A stretch of 64,000 nucleotides of DNA from Akkermansiaceae bacterium (lineage in GTDB: Bacteria; Verrucomicrobiota; Verrucomicrobiia; Verrucomicrobiales; DEV007): the NCBI GenBank assembly GCA_024233005.1, contig JACKQE010000001.1:868001-932000 (forward strand), written 5' to 3'. Both the position numbers and the translations under genes were made by a program. Below are positions 53,027 to 62,756 of the stretch, piece by piece. The notes beneath the pieces were generated by a model that saw only the letters and a list, made by a program, of their open reading frames with translations, was not told the origin of the DNA and did not search any database. Every line of letters starts with the position of its first letter. The stretch's first letter is position 1.

Positions 53027-55699
53027 TCAATCCCCGGCAGCCTTCCGGGGCGCTTCCTGACACCGGAACGCTTCGCTCCGGACTATTTCATGGATCAGCG
53101 TGCGAGCCCGGAAGCCATCCGCTTCTGCCGCCGCGGCGATCTTTTCGATGGCGGCGCTGTCATGGAATCGGGGCTCCCGACCCAGCGCATAGCCATAAAG
53201 TTGCCGCGCGAGATTCCTCACAAAGTCGCCCTTCCGGGACAGCAAATACTCCCGCAGGCCTTCGAGACCGTTGCAGGCCGATCCATCGGACAAGGTGGCC
53301 GAGGCATCAACCGGTTGGCCTGCCTCGGTGTCTCGCCAGCGGCCCGCGAGATCGAAATGCTCCAACGCAAAGCCCGGGGGATCGATCTGGTCATGACATC
53401 GCGCGCAAGACGGCCGGGTGCGGTGAAGGGCCAGTTCTTCGCGGAGGGTTCGTCCGCGGGCTTCTCCGGCATTGCCGGGCAACTGCCCGGCGGTGGGCAA
53501 CGGCTCTCCGGGATCTTCTCCCAGCAGCACCTCCAGCACCCAGGCCCCCCGGCGGACCGGGTTGGTTCGGGCCGGTGAGGAGGTTGCGGTGAGGATGCCC
53601 GCCATGCCCAGCAGTCCGCCGCGGCGACGGTCTGGCAGGGAGATGCGTTGCAGTTTCGGACCAGTAACGCCGGGAATTCCGCAATGCCGGGCTAGAATGC
53701 CATTCATCCAGGAATGGCGGGAGTCGAGAAGCTCCAGAAGACTGGTATTCTCCCGCACCAAAGACTTCCAGAAGGCACTGGGTTCTGCTCTCATCGCTTC
53801 GGCCAATGCGGACGTGAAACCCGGAAAAATGGCCGGATCCGGTTCCTGCCCGCGTCCCAGATCTCCGAGGCGCAGCCAGTCTATCAGGAAGTCGCCGAGA
53901 AACCGGTCGGCCTTGGGATCATCAAGGAGGCGGTCGGTTTCGCGATCCAACACGACCGGATCCGAGGTGAGCCGACCGGCATCCGCCTGAGCGTCGAGCA
54001 GGTTGTCGGGAAGGCTTTGCCAGAGGAAGTAGGAAAGCCTCGCGGCCAGTTGGTGGTTGGTCAACGGTGTTGTCCCTTGTTCTTCGGGGGGGTTGAATTC
54101 CGGGCGGTAGAGCAGGTGGGGCGAGAGCAGGATCGCGCTCAAACTGGCGCCTTTCGCTTCTTGCAGTGTGGCTCCCCGCGTCAGGGTCTCCTGATGGTGG
54201 GCCCTGAGCCGTTGCGTCTCTGTCGCCGTCACGGGGCGGCGCCAGGCGCGGCGGAGAAACATTTCCAGACTATCCGGCTGACCTGGTGCCGGAGTGGCAA
54301 AGTCGGGAGGGGTCATTGGAGTCGCTCCCTTGGGGACGATCGGACCGAGGATCTCCATCCGGTCGAGCCAGAGTTTGCCCTGGGTTTTCATCCAATCCTC
54401 CCAACGAACTGCCGACACCGCGTCAAGGAGGCGTTGGTTTTCAGCGAGACGCTCCGCGTTGGCGTTGCGCCAGAGCCGCTCAATGCCGACGATGGGCTGG
54501 CTGCTGCGGGCGGCCAGTTGCTCCAGGTAGCCCTGCTGGAGGACCTGCTTTTGCCTGGCATATTTGCGGAACCGGTCGATTTCCCGGGGATCCCCTCCAG
54601 GTCCGAGCAGGCGCAACCAAACATAATAGGCCTGACCGGACCTTGCCTGGGCATTCAGGGCTTCTCTGGATTGGCGGACCCCGTCCGGCTCCGGATCCAT
54701 GAATGGCGGGAGAACGGGAGCTTCCCGGTCACCGGTAGCCTCTGCGAGGCGGGTCACATCCGGCGGTAGCGGAGTTTGAGGCACCAGATTCTGGTTCTGC
54801 CACGCCAAGTCATGGCTGCCCCGCGACAAGAACGTCTCCACGACGATCTCACTGGCTCGGCCGACCGTCCCAGAGGGCACTGGCGCCACTGCCAGAGTCT
54901 CTCCGGCATCGGTGATCCGCAACTCCGTGGCCAGTCCCAAGGCGGCGGCCTGGTGAGTGAAGCGGTAATACCCGTCCACCGGCACCACCACCGTGGCCGA
55001 AAGTTCCTGGTTCGGGTGCGCCAACACTAACCCGCCTTCGTGTGGCTGAAGCTTGGGCTCGGAACGTGGCATTTCCTCGGCCTCGGCCTTCCAGATCAGG
55101 GTGGGGGGATTTTCCAGGGCGAGCCAGCCAGTTACCGCTCTTTCCGTGGTGCTCATCCAGGCTTCAAACTGGGGCGCCGTCATATCGAGCGCCTCCCGGT
55201 CATTCCGGAAACCACTGGGACCGGGCCCGTCTTCGGGAAGGGAAGCCCCCGCGTGAAGATCAATCCCCATCAGATCTGCCAGCGTGTGGTTGAATTCCAT
55301 GCGGGTCAGGCGGGGCAGGGTGACCCGGCCGGGACGCTGGAACCGCGCGGCACCGGCCGATCCAAGAAGATTCTGCACCGCCCGGGTGAAGGCCGTCATT
55401 TCCGGCGCCGGGGGCGGTGCTCCTTTGGGAGGCATTTCGCCTGTCGCGGTCAGCTCCAGAGCCTGATGCCAAATCCGTGCCTTCTTCAGCAAATCGGTTT
55501 CCGTGTGGAAGGTTCGGAAATCCAGCCGGGCCTCCGTTTTCTCCTCTCCATGACATTTCACGCAATACCGGTCGAGAAAGGTGGTGATCGCCGGTGGCAG
55601 GGGTTCTGCTCGCGCGCCTCCCGGACAAAAGGCCGCCAGAACCGCCAAAAAGACGGGCAGAGCCCGGGAGGGCGCGGGGCGGGGGATCGGGGGGTCCAT
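53027..55699 (-). CDS. DUF1587/1595/1592/1588/1585 c-type cytochrome protein
   Basis: An 890-residue exported protein. The ATG at 55699 (MDPPIPRPAPSR) gives a signal peptide with core LPVFLAVLAAFC. A haem c-binding CVKCH lies at residues 46-50. The subsequent domains are those of the planctomycete-type cytochrome c proteins: DUF1587 with LTRMEFNHTLADLMGID, a carbohydrate-binding-like region, DUF1595, DUF1592 with FLRRAWRRPVTATETQRL, DUF1588 with RRGGLLGMAGILTATSSPAR and DUF1585 with LRQ-type KGDFVRNLARQLYGYALGRE. The family usually precedes a DUF1552 gene; no DUF1552 follows here, though an unrelated copy sits at the left edge. Function is unproven, possibly electron transfer linked to glycan breakdown. 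Confidence 0.9.
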   Translation of the reverse strand: MDPPIPRPAPSRALPVFLAVLAAFCPGGARAEPLPPAITTFLDRYCVKCHGEEKTEARLDFRTFHTETDLLKKARIWHQALELTATGEMPPKGAPPPAPEMTAFTRAVQNLLGSAGAARFQRPGRVTLPRLTRMEFNHTLADLMGIDLHAGASLPEDGPGPSGFRNDREALDMTAPQFEAWMSTTERAVTGWLALENPPTLIWKAEAEEMPRSEPKLQPHEGGLVLAHPNQELSATVVVPVDGYYRFTHQAAALGLATELRITDAGETLAVAPVPSGTVGRASEIVVETFLSRGSHDLAWQNQNLVPQTPLPPDVTRLAEATGDREAPVLPPFMDPEPDGVRQSREALNAQARSGQAYYVWLRLLGPGGDPREIDRFRKYARQKQVLQQGYLEQLAARSSQPIVGIERLWRNANAERLAENQRLLDAVSAVRWEDWMKTQGKLWLDRMEILGPIVPKGATPMTPPDFATPAPGQPDSLEMFLRRAWRRPVTATETQRLRAHHQETLTRGATLQEAKGASLSAILLSPHLLYRPEFNPPEEQGTTPLTNHQLAARLSYFLWQSLPDNLLDAQADAGRLTSDPVVLDRETDRLLDDPKADRFLGDFLIDWLRLGDLGRGQEPDPAIFPGFTSALAEAMRAEPSAFWKSLVRENTSLLELLDSRHSWMNGILARHCGIPGVTGPKLQRISLPDRRRGGLLGMAGILTATSSPARTNPVRRGAWVLEVLLGEDPGEPLPTAGQLPGNAGEARGRTLREELALHRTRPSCARCHDQIDPPGFALEHFDLAGRWRDTEAGQPVDASATLSDGSACNGLEGLREYLLSRKGDFVRNLARQLYGYALGREPRFHDSAAIEKIAAAAEADGFRARTLIHEIVRSEAFRCQEAPRKAAGD

Positions 55700-55795
55700 G
55701 AGGAAACGGTGGCTCCTTACTATCGTTCCTGGGCCCGGGCTGTCCAGCCCCCAAGGCCTGGCTTGCTGCGGCGCGTTTTGCGACGACAATGTGGC

Positions 55796-56047
55796 ATGTC
55801 CCAGATCACTCCCACGATTTTTGTGAAAACCGGCTGCCCCTGGTGCGATGAAGTGCTCGACTATTTCGATTCCCATCATCTGCCCTATGAGAAAGTCACC
55901 GTCAGCGGGAATCCCGGCGCGATGAAGGCCATGGTGGCATTGTCCGGTCAATCAAAGGCTCCCACCATGGACTGGGACGGGGAGGTGCTTGCCGATTTCG
56001 GGGTGGATGAGCTGGTCCCTTTCCTCCGCGCCCACGGCATTTCCTGA
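55796..56047 (+). CDS. Glutaredoxin
   Basis: An 83-residue glutaredoxin-fold protein with the redox motif CPWC (TGCPWCDEVLDYF), the cis-Pro loop SKAPTM and a C-terminal helix. The ATG at 55796 is chosen; the long frame upstream overlaps the divergent cytochrome gene. It is cytoplasmic and would reduce disulfides or glutathione mixed disulfides. CPWC is less common than CPYC, and the usual TVP is KAP-T. It precedes the SpoU gene by 32 bp on the same strand. Confidence 0.88.
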   Translation: MSQITPTIFVKTGCPWCDEVLDYFDSHHLPYEKVTVSGNPGAMKAMVALSGQSKAPTMDWDGEVLADFGVDELVPFLRAHGIS

Positions 56048-56079
56048 AGGCCACAGCGCGTTGTCCTTTCCTCCCCGCC

Positions 56080-56853
56080 ATGGACCGGTCCACTTTCCTC
56101 CAGCGGCTGCGGGAGGAAATGTCCTCTCCCACACCACCTCTCGTGGTTTGCGAGGGTCGCCACACGGTTGAGGCCGCGCTGGCGGGAGGCTGGGTCTGCC
56201 TCGGAATCGGCCTCAGTGAGGGCTCCACCTGGGAACCTCCCCCGGGTCCCAATATCCACCGGATGCCCGAAGCCGCTCTCGCCGACGCGATGGGCTATGA
56301 TTTTCACCGTGGCGTCGTGGCTTTGGTGGAGCGCCCTCTTGGGACTGCCGCCGACTTGGGAGCCTGGATGGACCAGGCAACGGCTCCTTGGACTCTCGTG
56401 CTCTGCCCCTGTCTCGCCGATGCCGCCAATGTCGGCGCCATCGTCCGGAATTCTGCCGCCTTGGGTGCCGATGGGGTTGTTATCGGGCAGCGCGGGGCCT
56501 CACCGCTCGCCCGCAAGGCCATCCGGGCCTCTTCGGGCGCCTTCTTTCGTCTTCCTCTCTGGTGCTGCGATCCCTTTGAGGCGGCTGGTCTGGCTCGACA
56601 GCGCAGTGCTCGCGTCATCGGCACCGCCCTGGAGAAGCGCGCCGTTCCGCTGGAGCGTTACCCTGCGCCGGTTGGCTCGTGGTTGCTCATCGTCGGTGCC
56701 GAGGCCGGAGGATTGAATGCGGATTGGTGCGCCTTCTGCGATGATCTCGTCAGTATTCCCATGGCTGCCGGGGTCGACTCTCTCAATGTGGCCGCTGCCA
56801 CCGCGATTTTTCTCTGGGACCTTCGCCACCGTTCCCGGGCCACACTCTCATGA
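56080..56853 (+). CDS. SpoU/TrmH-family RNA 2'-O-methyltransferase
   Basis: A 257-residue SPOUT-class enzyme. The three SpoU motifs are present: NVGAIVRNSAALGADGVVIG (motif 1), LIVGAEAGGL (motif 2) and IPMAAGVDSLNVAAATAI (motif 3). The N-terminal 100 residues resemble the substrate-binding domain of RlmB/TrmH-like proteins. It methylates the 2'-OH of a tRNA or rRNA nucleotide with SAM. The target is not predictable. Its stop overlaps the next start by ATGA, so translation is coupled. Confidence 0.9.
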   Translation: MDRSTFLQRLREEMSSPTPPLVVCEGRHTVEAALAGGWVCLGIGLSEGSTWEPPPGPNIHRMPEAALADAMGYDFHRGVVALVERPLGTAADLGAWMDQATAPWTLVLCPCLADAANVGAIVRNSAALGADGVVIGQRGASPLARKAIRASSGAFFRLPLWCCDPFEAAGLARQRSARVIGTALEKRAVPLERYPAPVGSWLLIVGAEAGGLNADWCAFCDDLVSIPMAAGVDSLNVAAATAIFLWDLRHRSRATLS

Positions 56854-57731
56854 ACCCGAGCTTGCCGCCTTTCGTTACCCTCACTCATCCCGTTGCCGGT
56901 TATCCGGTCTATGAGATCGACCATCCCATCGTGCGTGCCCGTGTTGCCGGGCACGGCGCCCACCTGATGGAGTGGCAACCGGCCGGGCACGATCCGGTGC
57001 TCTACCTCAGCCCCCAAGCGGTGATGCGCCCCGGGAAAGCCATCCGGGGCGGTGTCCCGGTCTGCTGGCCGTGGTTCAATGCTCATCCCGACAGGGCCGA
57101 TTTGCCATCGCATGGGTTGGCCCGGACGCGTTTCTGGGAGCCCGTTTCCTGCCTTTCCACTGACACTGGCGTCGAACTGGTCTTCACGCTGGCCGATGAT
57201 GATCACACTCGCGCTCTCTGGCCCTGCGAGTTCCGCCTGACGTTGCGGATGCAGTTGGGCACGGATCTGCATCTTTCACTGCGGACGGAGAACCTTGGTC
57301 CGGAAGCCTTCGGGATCACCGAAGCTCTGCACAGCTATCTCGCGGTGGGTGACATCCGGCGGACCCGGATAGAAGGCCTCGACGAAGCAACCTATGTCGA
57401 CACCGTGGGACTGGCGACCGGCCGCATCCAGTCGGGCGCGGTGGAGTTTTCCGGGGAGGTGGATCGGATCTACACCAGTCACGGACCGGTGACCGTCCAG
57501 GACGCCTCGGGCAGGCGCGAGGTGCTGGTCGAGAATACGGGCAGCGGCTCGGTCGTGGTGTGGAATCCCTGGATCGAGAAAGCGAAGGCCCTCGCGGATC
57601 TGCCGGACGAGGATTTCGGCAGCTTTGTCTGTGTCGAGACCGCCAACGTCGGAGCCGCCCGGGTCATCGTGCCGCCCGGGGGGCACCATGAGATGGGTTT
57701 GAGGATCTCGGTGCAGCGGATTGCTGAATGA
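56850..57731 (+). CDS. D-hexose-6-phosphate mutarotase (aldose-1-epimerase family)
   Basis: A 293-residue protein of the YeaD subgroup. PGKAIRGGVPVCWPWF, HGLARTRFWE with a catalytic His, ALHSYLAVGD with the second His, and VVWNPWIEKAKALADLPDED with the Glu-containing region are typical. It interconverts alpha and beta anomers of glucose 6-phosphate or a related hexose phosphate. It overlaps the SpoU gene by four bases. A convergent L,D-transpeptidase gene ends 31 bp downstream. Confidence 0.88.
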   Translation: MNPSLPPFVTLTHPVAGYPVYEIDHPIVRARVAGHGAHLMEWQPAGHDPVLYLSPQAVMRPGKAIRGGVPVCWPWFNAHPDRADLPSHGLARTRFWEPVSCLSTDTGVELVFTLADDDHTRALWPCEFRLTLRMQLGTDLHLSLRTENLGPEAFGITEALHSYLAVGDIRRTRIEGLDEATYVDTVGLATGRIQSGAVEFSGEVDRIYTSHGPVTVQDASGRREVLVENTGSGSVVVWNPWIEKAKALADLPDEDFGSFVCVETANVGAARVIVPPGGHHEMGLRISVQRIAE

Positions 57732-57762
57732 GTCCGGCTTCCGGGTTTCCTGCCATCGCGGT

Positions 57763-59412
57763 TCAGGGCCGCGGAAGCGCCGGAGGTTCCGCGAGGGCCT
57801 CCCGGAGTCCGAACTGACGCAACATCTCGGCATCGTGACCGTAGATGTCCTGATCGAAGCGCACCCGGCCGTCGTCCATGATGGTGCTGGTCCAGTAGAT
57901 CAGATAAACCGGGATGGGTGATTTTAGGTCCACTTTCCGGTTGGGTTGTTTGGCGTCCCGCATGGCATTCTGGATGCTTTCCAGATTCCAGTCACCGTTC
58001 GCTTTCAAAACGAAATCAGCGAGTTCATCGGGACGGGAGACCCTGACACAACCATGGCTGAAATCACGGTCTGTCGCTTTGAAGAGATCATGGTTCGGGG
58101 TGTCATGGAGATAGACTGAGTTGTCGTTGGGAAAAATGAACTTCACCAGGCCGAGGGCATTCTGTGACCCGGTGCCCTGACGGATGTTGAGATCTCCGGC
58201 AGCCACTTTGGCGAGGTTCTCCGGGGTTGCTGGCAGGACTTTGTCAGGGGCCACGCCATAGGACGGAACGACCTCGTAGTTTCCTGCCGCCACGTATCCG
58301 GGATCCTTCAATGCCGCCGGCACGACCTCGTTGCGGGCAATGGTCAGCGGCACATTCCAGTAGGGACGGAAATACAAGTAGCGCATCTTTCCATGGAAAA
58401 CCGGAGTCTGGTGCAATCCCTTGATGCCAACGATGACCCGCATGGTGTCGAGAGACTGTCCACCAGAGAACAGTCGCAGGGCGTTTTCCGCAATGTTGAC
58501 CTCCAGATGGGGCGTGGTTTCATAGTCCCGGGGCATCCAGCGGAGCCGGTCGAGATTGATGATCAAGCTTTCCAGTCGGTGACTGATCGGATGGTTCAAT
58601 TCAGTCAGGGTTTGCGGACCGATGACTGCATCGGGCTCGATCCCGTGGCGGAACTGGTAGGACTTGAGACCCACCGCCGTCTCCGGATCGATGACCTTGA
58701 ATCGGCTCTTGGGCCCACCCGAGGCGAGGTCTCCTTCTGCCTGGAGCCTTGCCCGCAGCAGGGGAATGTCCGAGTAGGGATCACCGGGACCAATTGCTTT
58801 GGGAGGAGGGGGCAACGCTTTCCAGCCCCCCTGCCGGGCGATTTCGCGGTACCGGGCGAGGGTGGTGACCAGTTCCCGGTAGCGTGGATCCCGGGGCGGT
58901 GCCTCGGTGTCCAACCAGCGGGCGAATTTCCCGGGCCCCTGCCTCAGGGCCTCGTTGAGCATGGCAGCGGGAGTGACTGTCCGGGGGATTGCTTCCCATT
59001 TGGCATGCACCGTGAGGGGATCGACGAACCCGTAGGCGAGGCTTTGCACGGCATAGAGGGCGAGCCGGGTGGTGGTGATTTCGAGCCGGGCCGCAGCCGT
59101 GGCGGAAGGTGATTGTCCCTGCCAGCTGCGGTTCCAGGCTTCGAGATGGAACAACTCGGGAGGCAGCCCGTGGCGGTCAAGTCCGGCGATGAATTCGGTG
59201 AGGCCTTTCAGGTATTCGGCATTCCAGACTGGTTCAAAATTCCGCCCGGCATACCATTTTTTGATGACTTCCGGTTCGCTTTCCAACTGGCGTTGCACTT
59301 CCGCCACGACCTCCTGCGGAGCCCGTTTCTGAGCGGGCGGTTCTTGGCCTTTCCCCAAGGTAACCAGAAGGAAAGTGGCCAGAAGACAGAGGGATCGGGG
59401 AAAGACATTCAT
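57763..59412 (-). CDS. L,D-transpeptidase, YcbB-like
   Basis: A 549-residue exported protein. The ATG at 59412 gives a signal peptide (LCLLATFLLVTLGKGQ). After an N-terminal scaffold domain, a peptidoglycan-binding-like segment has VGLKSYQFRHGIEPDAVIGP. The YkuD catalytic domain starts near residue 320, with VNIAENALRLF and the active-site HGCVRVSRP, Cys at about 455. Such enzymes form 3-3 crosslinks in peptidoglycan or attach lipoproteins. The YcbB family normally carries a large capping loop, and the length fits. The D,D-carboxypeptidase encoded at 21057-22043 could supply the tetrapeptide donors these enzymes need. Confidence 0.88.
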   Translation of the reverse strand: MNVFPRSLCLLATFLLVTLGKGQEPPAQKRAPQEVVAEVQRQLESEPEVIKKWYAGRNFEPVWNAEYLKGLTEFIAGLDRHGLPPELFHLEAWNRSWQGQSPSATAAARLEITTTRLALYAVQSLAYGFVDPLTVHAKWEAIPRTVTPAAMLNEALRQGPGKFARWLDTEAPPRDPRYRELVTTLARYREIARQGGWKALPPPPKAIGPGDPYSDIPLLRARLQAEGDLASGGPKSRFKVIDPETAVGLKSYQFRHGIEPDAVIGPQTLTELNHPISHRLESLIINLDRLRWMPRDYETTPHLEVNIAENALRLFSGGQSLDTMRVIVGIKGLHQTPVFHGKMRYLYFRPYWNVPLTIARNEVVPAALKDPGYVAAGNYEVVPSYGVAPDKVLPATPENLAKVAAGDLNIRQGTGSQNALGLVKFIFPNDNSVYLHDTPNHDLFKATDRDFSHGCVRVSRPDELADFVLKANGDWNLESIQNAMRDAKQPNRKVDLKSPIPVYLIYWTSTIMDDGRVRFDQDIYGHDAEMLRQFGLREALAEPPALPRP

Positions 59413-59672
59413 CAGGGAGTTTCCAAGGATACCACCGATGTCGCCCGAACGCGACCCGTCTGCTGAGGAAGCTGGCAAAGACCGACCGACTTGGAGTGGA
59501 TTCGGAAGGGAGCGCACCGGTCCCACCGGAGGAATTCTGTCAGGCACGGCAGGTCCCTGGCCCGGTGGGTTCCTATGTCCGGAAACCATCGGAAGAGCCG
59601 ACAGACGCGCCTTCGAAAGCAGGATAGGACGCGAAGCTCGGGAGAAGGTGTCGGTAAAAGCAGACGGCCTGT

Positions 59673-61178
59673 TCACCAATCATCCGTGCGGAAAGGGGAG
59701 GTCGGCAGATCCGCGCCGTTGTACAGATTGAACTTGGGATCGTCTTCCCAGGCATATCTCACGGCGACAGGATGAGGGACGTCGGGGCTGCTGATGATGA
59801 CCCTGCCGCCGTCGATGCGCGCCTTGGCGGTGTGCCATTGCTTGTCCTCCCCCGCAATCTGGAACCCGGTTACCTCCCCGCCTCCTTTGGCCTGCAGTCC
59901 GTCGGCATGGTCAAAACTGACCACGATTTCGGACCCCTGCACTTCGTGACCTGCTGGGAGCGGGCCGCTGAAGGCGAGATCCCGGCCATAAACGCGGGCC
60001 AAAGCCCAGAGCCCGAGCCGCCGGCCGACTTCCTGCTTGTTTTGCGGGTGGATATTGGTGGATTCGCCAAGATCAAGGGCGACGGCCATGCCCGTGTTCG
60101 GCACGGCGAGAGTTTTCAGCATGCTTTCGCGGACCTCGCGCCATCCGAGGAATCGTTCGTTGTGGAAATTGGGCAACTGAACCCAGGCGAATGGCAAATC
60201 GCCCCGGCCCCAGCGGGTCCGCCAATCCTTGATGAGCAGGGGCAACTGCTTCGCATAGAGCTTCCCTCCGTCGACAGTGAAGGCATTCGACTCTCCCTGG
60301 TACCAGATGGCTCCCCGGATTCCGTAACCGACCAGCGGAGCGATCTTGCCGTTGAAAAGGTTCCCGGGACCCGAGGCTCGGGGGTCGGTGTTGGGATTGG
60401 GAGGATTCGGTGCTTTCGAGCCCTCCGCTTTCGCTTTGGCCACCGCTTCCTTCCAACCGGCGATTTCTTTTTCCTTGGCAGCTTTGGCGGCCGCTGGATC
60501 GTATCGTTTCATGACCGCGTCGAGAGAGTCAAAGCGGGCTTTCATTTCGGGCAGGGTTCGCTGGGCTTCGGGACTGATCCACGATTCGATCGGAGTCCCG
60601 CCGACGCAGGAAACGATCAAGCCGACGGGTTTGCCAAGTTCCTGGTGCAGGTGGCGTCCGAAGAAATACGCGGTGGCAGAAAACGAGGCAATCGTCTCGG
60701 GACTGCAGACCAACCATTGGCCCCGCCCCTGTGACTGAGGTTCCCCAGCACCGCCGGAGGCTTCGTAAAACATGCGGAGGGCGGGGTGGTTGGCGGCGGG
60801 TTGCTCCTTCCCAAAGTCCTGTGCCTGGGGCACCTTCCATGCCATGTTGGACTGACCTGAGCAGAGCCAGACTTCCCCGATGAGCACGTCTTGGACAGTG
60901 AGGGTGTTTGTTCCCTGAACGGTCATGGTCAGTGCTTCGCGGGAGGTGAGTCCGGCAAGTTTGACCGACCATGTTCCGTCCGGGCCCGTCGTGGTGGTCT
61001 GGGTTTGCCCCCCGATGGAGACGGTGACCGGCTCGCCGGGTGCAGCCCACCCCCAGACGGGGTTGGAGAGATCGGATTGGAGCACCATGTGGTCGGAGAA
61101 GACAGCCGGCAGGGTGACCCCGGCACGACCCGTGACGGCAAGGCAGAGGGTGAACAGGAGGAGAGCAGGGGTTTTCAT
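59673..61178 (-). CDS. Sialate O-acetylesterase
   Basis: A 501-residue exported protein with a signal peptide from the ATG at 61178. An N-terminal beta-sandwich (PAVFSDHMVLQ, PVWGWAAPGEPVTVSIGGQ) precedes the SGNH-type catalytic domain: WLCSGQSNMAW with the Ser, GGTPIESW, IRGAIWYQGESNA and a C-terminal His/Asp region. It removes 9-O-acetyl groups from sialic acids or O-acetyl groups from other sugars. It is the third glycan esterase in the window. It sits 105 bp downstream of the DUF1501 gene on the same strand, suggesting a polysaccharide-utilisation role. Confidence 0.9.
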   Translation of the reverse strand: MKTPALLLFTLCLAVTGRAGVTLPAVFSDHMVLQSDLSNPVWGWAAPGEPVTVSIGGQTQTTTTGPDGTWSVKLAGLTSREALTMTVQGTNTLTVQDVLIGEVWLCSGQSNMAWKVPQAQDFGKEQPAANHPALRMFYEASGGAGEPQSQGRGQWLVCSPETIASFSATAYFFGRHLHQELGKPVGLIVSCVGGTPIESWISPEAQRTLPEMKARFDSLDAVMKRYDPAAAKAAKEKEIAGWKEAVAKAKAEGSKAPNPPNPNTDPRASGPGNLFNGKIAPLVGYGIRGAIWYQGESNAFTVDGGKLYAKQLPLLIKDWRTRWGRGDLPFAWVQLPNFHNERFLGWREVRESMLKTLAVPNTGMAVALDLGESTNIHPQNKQEVGRRLGLWALARVYGRDLAFSGPLPAGHEVQGSEIVVSFDHADGLQAKGGGEVTGFQIAGEDKQWHTAKARIDGGRVIISSPDVPHPVAVRYAWEDDPKFNLYNGADLPTSPFRTDDW

Positions 61179-61283
61179 GGAGAAAGGCGGATGGTGGAAG
61201 CATTCACGGCGAACGGACCGCATCCGGCGGACCGGCCCTGAACGAGTGGGAAGACACCCGGAGAATTACCCGAATGGGGCGCA

Positions 61284-62756
61284 TCATGCCAGCACTTCCT
61301 GAATCACATTCCCTTCGACATTGGTGAGCCGCCTCTCAATGCCATTGTGGAAAAAGGTCAGTCTTTCGTGGTCGATCCCGAGCAGATGCAGGATCGTTGC
61401 GTTGAAATCATACAGGGGATGGATGTTCTGCACCGCTCTGCGCCCCAATTCATCAGTCACGCCATGGCTGACGCCCGGCTTCACCCCCGCGCCGGTCAAC
61501 CAGCAGGTGAAGCCGTCTGGATTGTGGTCCCTTCCCTTAGCGCCTTTCTGGAACATCGGCATCCGGCCAAACTCGGTGCACCAGACGACCAGCGTGTCCT
61601 CCAGCAACCCGCGCTCCCTCATGTCCCGAATCAAGGCGGCCGTCGGTTGATCCAGGATGCCGGCATGGACATCGTACTGCTCTTTCAAGGCGCTGTGGCC
61701 ATCCCAATTGAGCTTGCCGGCACTGGCGTAGGCCCCGTTGAAAAGTTGCACAAAACGGACCCCCCGTTCGATCAGTCGGCGGGCGAGGATGCAGTTGCGG
61801 GCGTAGGCGGCTTTGGTCGGGTTCGATGCGTCATCCGCCCCGTAGCGTTTGAGAAGGTGGGTGGGCTCAGTGGAGAGATCGCCGATCTCCGGCACACTCA
61901 ACTGCATCCTGGCAGCGAGTTCGTAACTGGCTATGCGGGCGGCGAGTTTTCCATCTCCCGGGTTTTTCTCCAAATGGCGGGCGTTCATCCTTTGCAATAG
62001 GGATCGGGCGGCCTGGTCGCGGGAACCGGTGATGGCTGCCGGAGGCGTGAGATGCCGGATCGGTTCGCTGGCGCTGAAGGGCGTGCCCTGAAACTCGGCC
62101 GGCAAAAATCCAGGGCCCCAGTTGTTGACACTGGCTTGCGGCACGCCGCGGGGATCGGGGATGGAGACGAAGGCCGGCAGATCCCTGTTTTCAGTGCCCA
62201 GCGCGTAGGTCACCCAGCCTCCCATGCTGGGAAACCCGTCCTGCACAAACCCGGTGGAGAGAAAGTTTTCCGCCGGACCGTGGGTGTTCGACTTGCTGGT
62301 CAGTGAGTGAATGAAGGCGATCTCATCGGTCAGCTCCGCAAGATGGGGGATCATGTCCGACACCCATTTCCCGGTCTGTCCCCGTTGCCGGAAGGCATAT
62401 TGGGGCCGTGCCAGATTGCCTGCCGGCCCTTGGAATGTCACCGCCGGTCCGCCGACGAGGGGTTTGCCATCTTGTTTGATGAGTTCCGGTTTGTAGTCCC
62501 AAGTCTCCAGCTGGCTGACCGCTCCGGCGCAAAATACCACTAGTACATTCTTCGCTTTCGCAGGATGGTGCGGCAGTCTGGGGGCATAGGGTTGCGCCGG
62601 ATCAATCAAGGGCCGCTCCGCTGCGAGCAGTCCTTCCGCTCCGAGCAGTTGCGTGAGCGCGATTGAGCCGAGGGCCGTGGCGGACTGTCCCAAAAAGTGC
62701 CTCCGGTCGAGGAGATGACGGCCGTTTGGGGTGAGATGTTCGGCGGGATCAGTCAT
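61284..62756 (-). CDS. DUF1501 family exported protein
   Basis: A 490-residue protein. The N-terminus has a twin-arginine-like segment (DRRHFLGQSATALGSIALTQ), so export by Tat is likely. The alkaline-phosphatase-like fold typical of DUF1501 is visible in NVLVVFCAGAVSQLETWDYK, FVSIPDPRG, RFVQLFNGAYASAGKLNWDG, HSALKEQYDVHAG and VVWCTEFGRMPMFQKG. DUF1501 proteins are abundant in PVC bacteria and are commonly encoded after DUF1553 proteins; their activity is unproven. The start overlaps the DUF1553 stop by ATGA, which shows translational coupling. Confidence 0.92.
   Translation of the reverse strand: MTDPAEHLTPNGRHLLDRRHFLGQSATALGSIALTQLLGAEGLLAAERPLIDPAQPYAPRLPHHPAKAKNVLVVFCAGAVSQLETWDYKPELIKQDGKPLVGGPAVTFQGPAGNLARPQYAFRQRGQTGKWVSDMIPHLAELTDEIAFIHSLTSKSNTHGPAENFLSTGFVQDGFPSMGGWVTYALGTENRDLPAFVSIPDPRGVPQASVNNWGPGFLPAEFQGTPFSASEPIRHLTPPAAITGSRDQAARSLLQRMNARHLEKNPGDGKLAARIASYELAARMQLSVPEIGDLSTEPTHLLKRYGADDASNPTKAAYARNCILARRLIERGVRFVQLFNGAYASAGKLNWDGHSALKEQYDVHAGILDQPTAALIRDMRERGLLEDTLVVWCTEFGRMPMFQKGAKGRDHNPDGFTCWLTGAGVKPGVSHGVTDELGRRAVQNIHPLYDFNATILHLLGIDHERLTFFHNGIERRLTNVEGNVIQEVLA

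Noticed and set aside
53714..54769. Plus-strand 351-residue open frame
   Set aside because: Antisense to the DUF1592-type cytochrome gene; no domain.
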